DNA of 64,000 bases, taken from Notospermus geniculatus (lineage: Eukaryota > Nemertea > Pilidiophora > Heteronemertea > Lineidae). Of this stretch, positions 62,132-64,000 are shown piece by piece (position 1 is the stretch's first letter; the number at the start of each line of letters is the position of its first letter). A model generated the notes under the pieces. The model made no database searches. It was not told the DNA's origin and was given only the letters and a program-made list of their open reading frames with translations. A program made the position numbers and the translations under genes. The stretch covers positions 186,001-250,000 of the forward strand of contig NMRB01000852.1 of NCBI GenBank assembly GCA_002633025.1. Reading direction: 5' to 3'.

Positions 62132-62857
62132 CAGGGTGGTACTGGAAACAGCGCGTATGGAATTCATAACTAATGGCAACAGCATGTAACCTTGGTGCAA
62201 GCTCTTGTAACCAATGGCAACAAAGGCAGCTACTTCAATCCCAAGCCTGGAGCTGAACACACTTTTTCACATAGAAATAATTGACGAAACGGTAAATGCA
62301 AATTTTAACCTTGGAGTCGGTTATCAAAGTAAATGAACTTTATTATCAAAGGTAATCAACGTGAATACTACGAGAGCAAAATCAATGACAACAGAAAATG
62401 TCTTCGTCTGGTTCAACTGGGGTGTAAAGACACAATGAAGAAGTCAGACTACCGTTGTTCATCTTTCAGACCTTAACCAAAAGGTTAATCGCTCTTTTCA
62501 AACATATCATAAAGCATGAACTGAAATTATTCCAAGGCGACAAAGGATTTTGTAAAGTTCACTGGGAGCATGAATATTGGATAGTCATGCCTGAACACCT
62601 TGGCTGGCTTTGAGAATTTGAACCTTTTGATCGTTGCTCGTGTCAAAGCATTGAAGTAGCCGTCCGCTGTTGGTATGTTCCTTTTGCAATACCTTTGGTA
62701 GAAAGAATAAATGGTAAATTTTCCCAAGGGTTTCTTCAGAAATTCACAAAAGTTGACTTTGTAATGCATGACACCACCACCACTACATCGTTCTCCTTGG
62801 AACATCTTCACTGAATCAAAAACTTCCTGTAACAATAAATTTCTCTGGGCCACCCTG
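62132..62857. mobile_element. possible CAGGGTGG-ended, TA-flanked transposon
   Basis: CAGGGTGG at 62132 and its complement CCACCCTG at 62850-62857 are both flanked by TA (62130-62131 and 62858-62859). The right end, CAGGGTGGCCCAGAGAAA on the minus strand, matches the ends of the hairpin MITE at 4140. The left end agrees well only over the first eight bases. A 119-residue open frame (62527-62886, -) lies mostly inside but runs across the right end and shows no transposase motifs that I recognise. The two ends could belong to different fragments. Confidence 0.35.
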
Positions 62858-64000
62858 TAGACCAAGTCACCTGTGTCTACCTCCACCTCTCTTCCGCGTT
62901 CTCTTACCAGACATACACCAGGTGCAAACTGGGTTTTGTGAGTATTCCTTCCTTCACTAATCAGTACTACCTAAACCAATAAAACATGCCGGCGGTATCG
63001 AATAGTCCAAATCCGGCTGGATAAATCACTTCCGTCTGATGCTGCAAACAACCCAAATCAAATTTGTAGGAATTTCATGTTTTTTCGTCCTCCTCTCATT
63101 TCCTCTTCGTTCCATAACAAATGACAAGAGCGAGTGAACATTCCATGATGAATGTAATAGAGAACAAGGCGAGTTATTTACTGGGGATGGTTTTTTCTTC
63201 TGCGATGACCTAAACGTCCTTAATTGTCATATTTACCTCCAGTTAAACTCCTGCTGTGCACTGGTAAAGACTAATTTTCCATGGTTGTTCGCAGATTTAA
63301 GATGCACACAACATATTTCTTCAATTTCACTATCCTTGTTGAAGAAAGATCGCTTTGGTTCTTCTCTACCATCACTTGCTGATCATCAAAGCAATTCCTC
63401 CACGATCAAAGCCATTTTCCTGGGTCCTTCTTGGACAAGCGGATCCACAGGTCAAGCTGCCTTCATCCATATGGCTAGCGCAGGAAAATGAGCCTGTCAA
63501 CGTATGGTTACTTATGGCCCTACAGAGCCATTGGAAACAAGGTTCCATCTCGTGCGGTGAACCAGCCAAACGTACTTTGAGCACCAGCGGAAGTAACAAC
63601 CACATGGAGAGCTGAACTTCACACGGGACACAAAACACACAACATAATTTTCAAACCTCAAAGAGTTAATTAATTTCTAATTGGTGCTTAAATCCTCCTG
63701 CATTCAGTATCTTTATTGATCAGAACATATGAAGCAATCCATCACGAAGGTTGCTACACGTGTATACTTTTTTAATATCGTGGAACAAAAGAGCATGTCA
63801 GGAACACCAACACGTAGCATGTTCGATGTGGTCCTATATTGATCTAGCGTAATACTAGAACTGTTGTACTATGCCATCACGACAGACATGTCAATTACCA
63901 ATGTCAGTATCAGCATACACTGGTAATTTCCAGTTTTATATATCATCGATGTACAGTGGAATCGTTAGCGAAAGTATCGTTCTATCAATGGATATTGTTT
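62858..64000. other. no gene seen
   Basis: Short open frames on both strands overlap each other at 63285-63638. No repeat, RNA gene or exon chain was recognised. Confidence 0.4.

Noticed and set aside
62527-62886. 119-residue frame as a transposase
   Set aside because: It runs across the proposed transposon end and shows no catalytic motif that I can identify.

Overview
This is a 64 kb stretch of animal-type nuclear DNA with almost no recognisable protein-coding content. It is about 40% GC (estimated by eye), has only short open frames, and holds tRNA-derived SINEs, small terminal-inverted-repeat (TIR) elements, minisatellites and one degraded non-LTR reverse-transcriptase fragment. Two palindromic octamers, TACATGTA (14 copies found by eye) and TAGGCCTA (9 copies), are far above chance. 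I associate that signature with marine invertebrates, especially deuterostomes such as echinoderms and hemichordates. The species-level guess is inference. There are no bacterial operons, rRNA genes, CRISPR arrays or intact conserved genes. The window is most likely intergenic, or lies inside a very long intron.

Layout. 0-4.4 kb: plain sequence, then a 27/54-bp minisatellite interrupted by a tRNA-like SINE head, a 65-bp minisatellite, and a MITE that carries a second hairpin MITE at a TA site. 10.9-15.5 kb: a SINE-1 copy, the first of three CRE-rich foldback repeats, and a 900-bp element with 52-bp TIRs and a perfect 9-bp target duplication. 19.5 kb: a small TTAA-flanked MITE. 22.5 kb: a decayed tRNA-like unit. 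23-38 kb: mostly featureless, with small duplications and one candidate exon. 38-39 kb: two minisatellites, of about 30 bp and 29 bp. 41.5 kb: the reverse-transcriptase remnant. 44-45 kb: a candidate TIR element and the second CRE-rich repeat. 50-54.5 kb: two SINE-2 copies around an 843-bp TIR element with a 9-bp target duplication, which itself contains a third SINE type. 53-60.5 kb: further MITEs, a candidate terminal exon, the third CRE-rich repeat and another SINE-1 copy. 61.9-62.9 kb: an A-rich retroposon-like tail and a possible CAGGGTGG-ended transposon.

The best-supported and most interesting content is the mobile-element record: two Mutator-like non-autonomous elements with perfect 9-bp target duplications, two nested insertions (one with an 'empty-site' relative elsewhere in the window), and a three-copy repeat that scatters CRE-like palindromes. 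I found no gene cluster or new protein system. Two possible exons are listed at low confidence because their function cannot be assigned.
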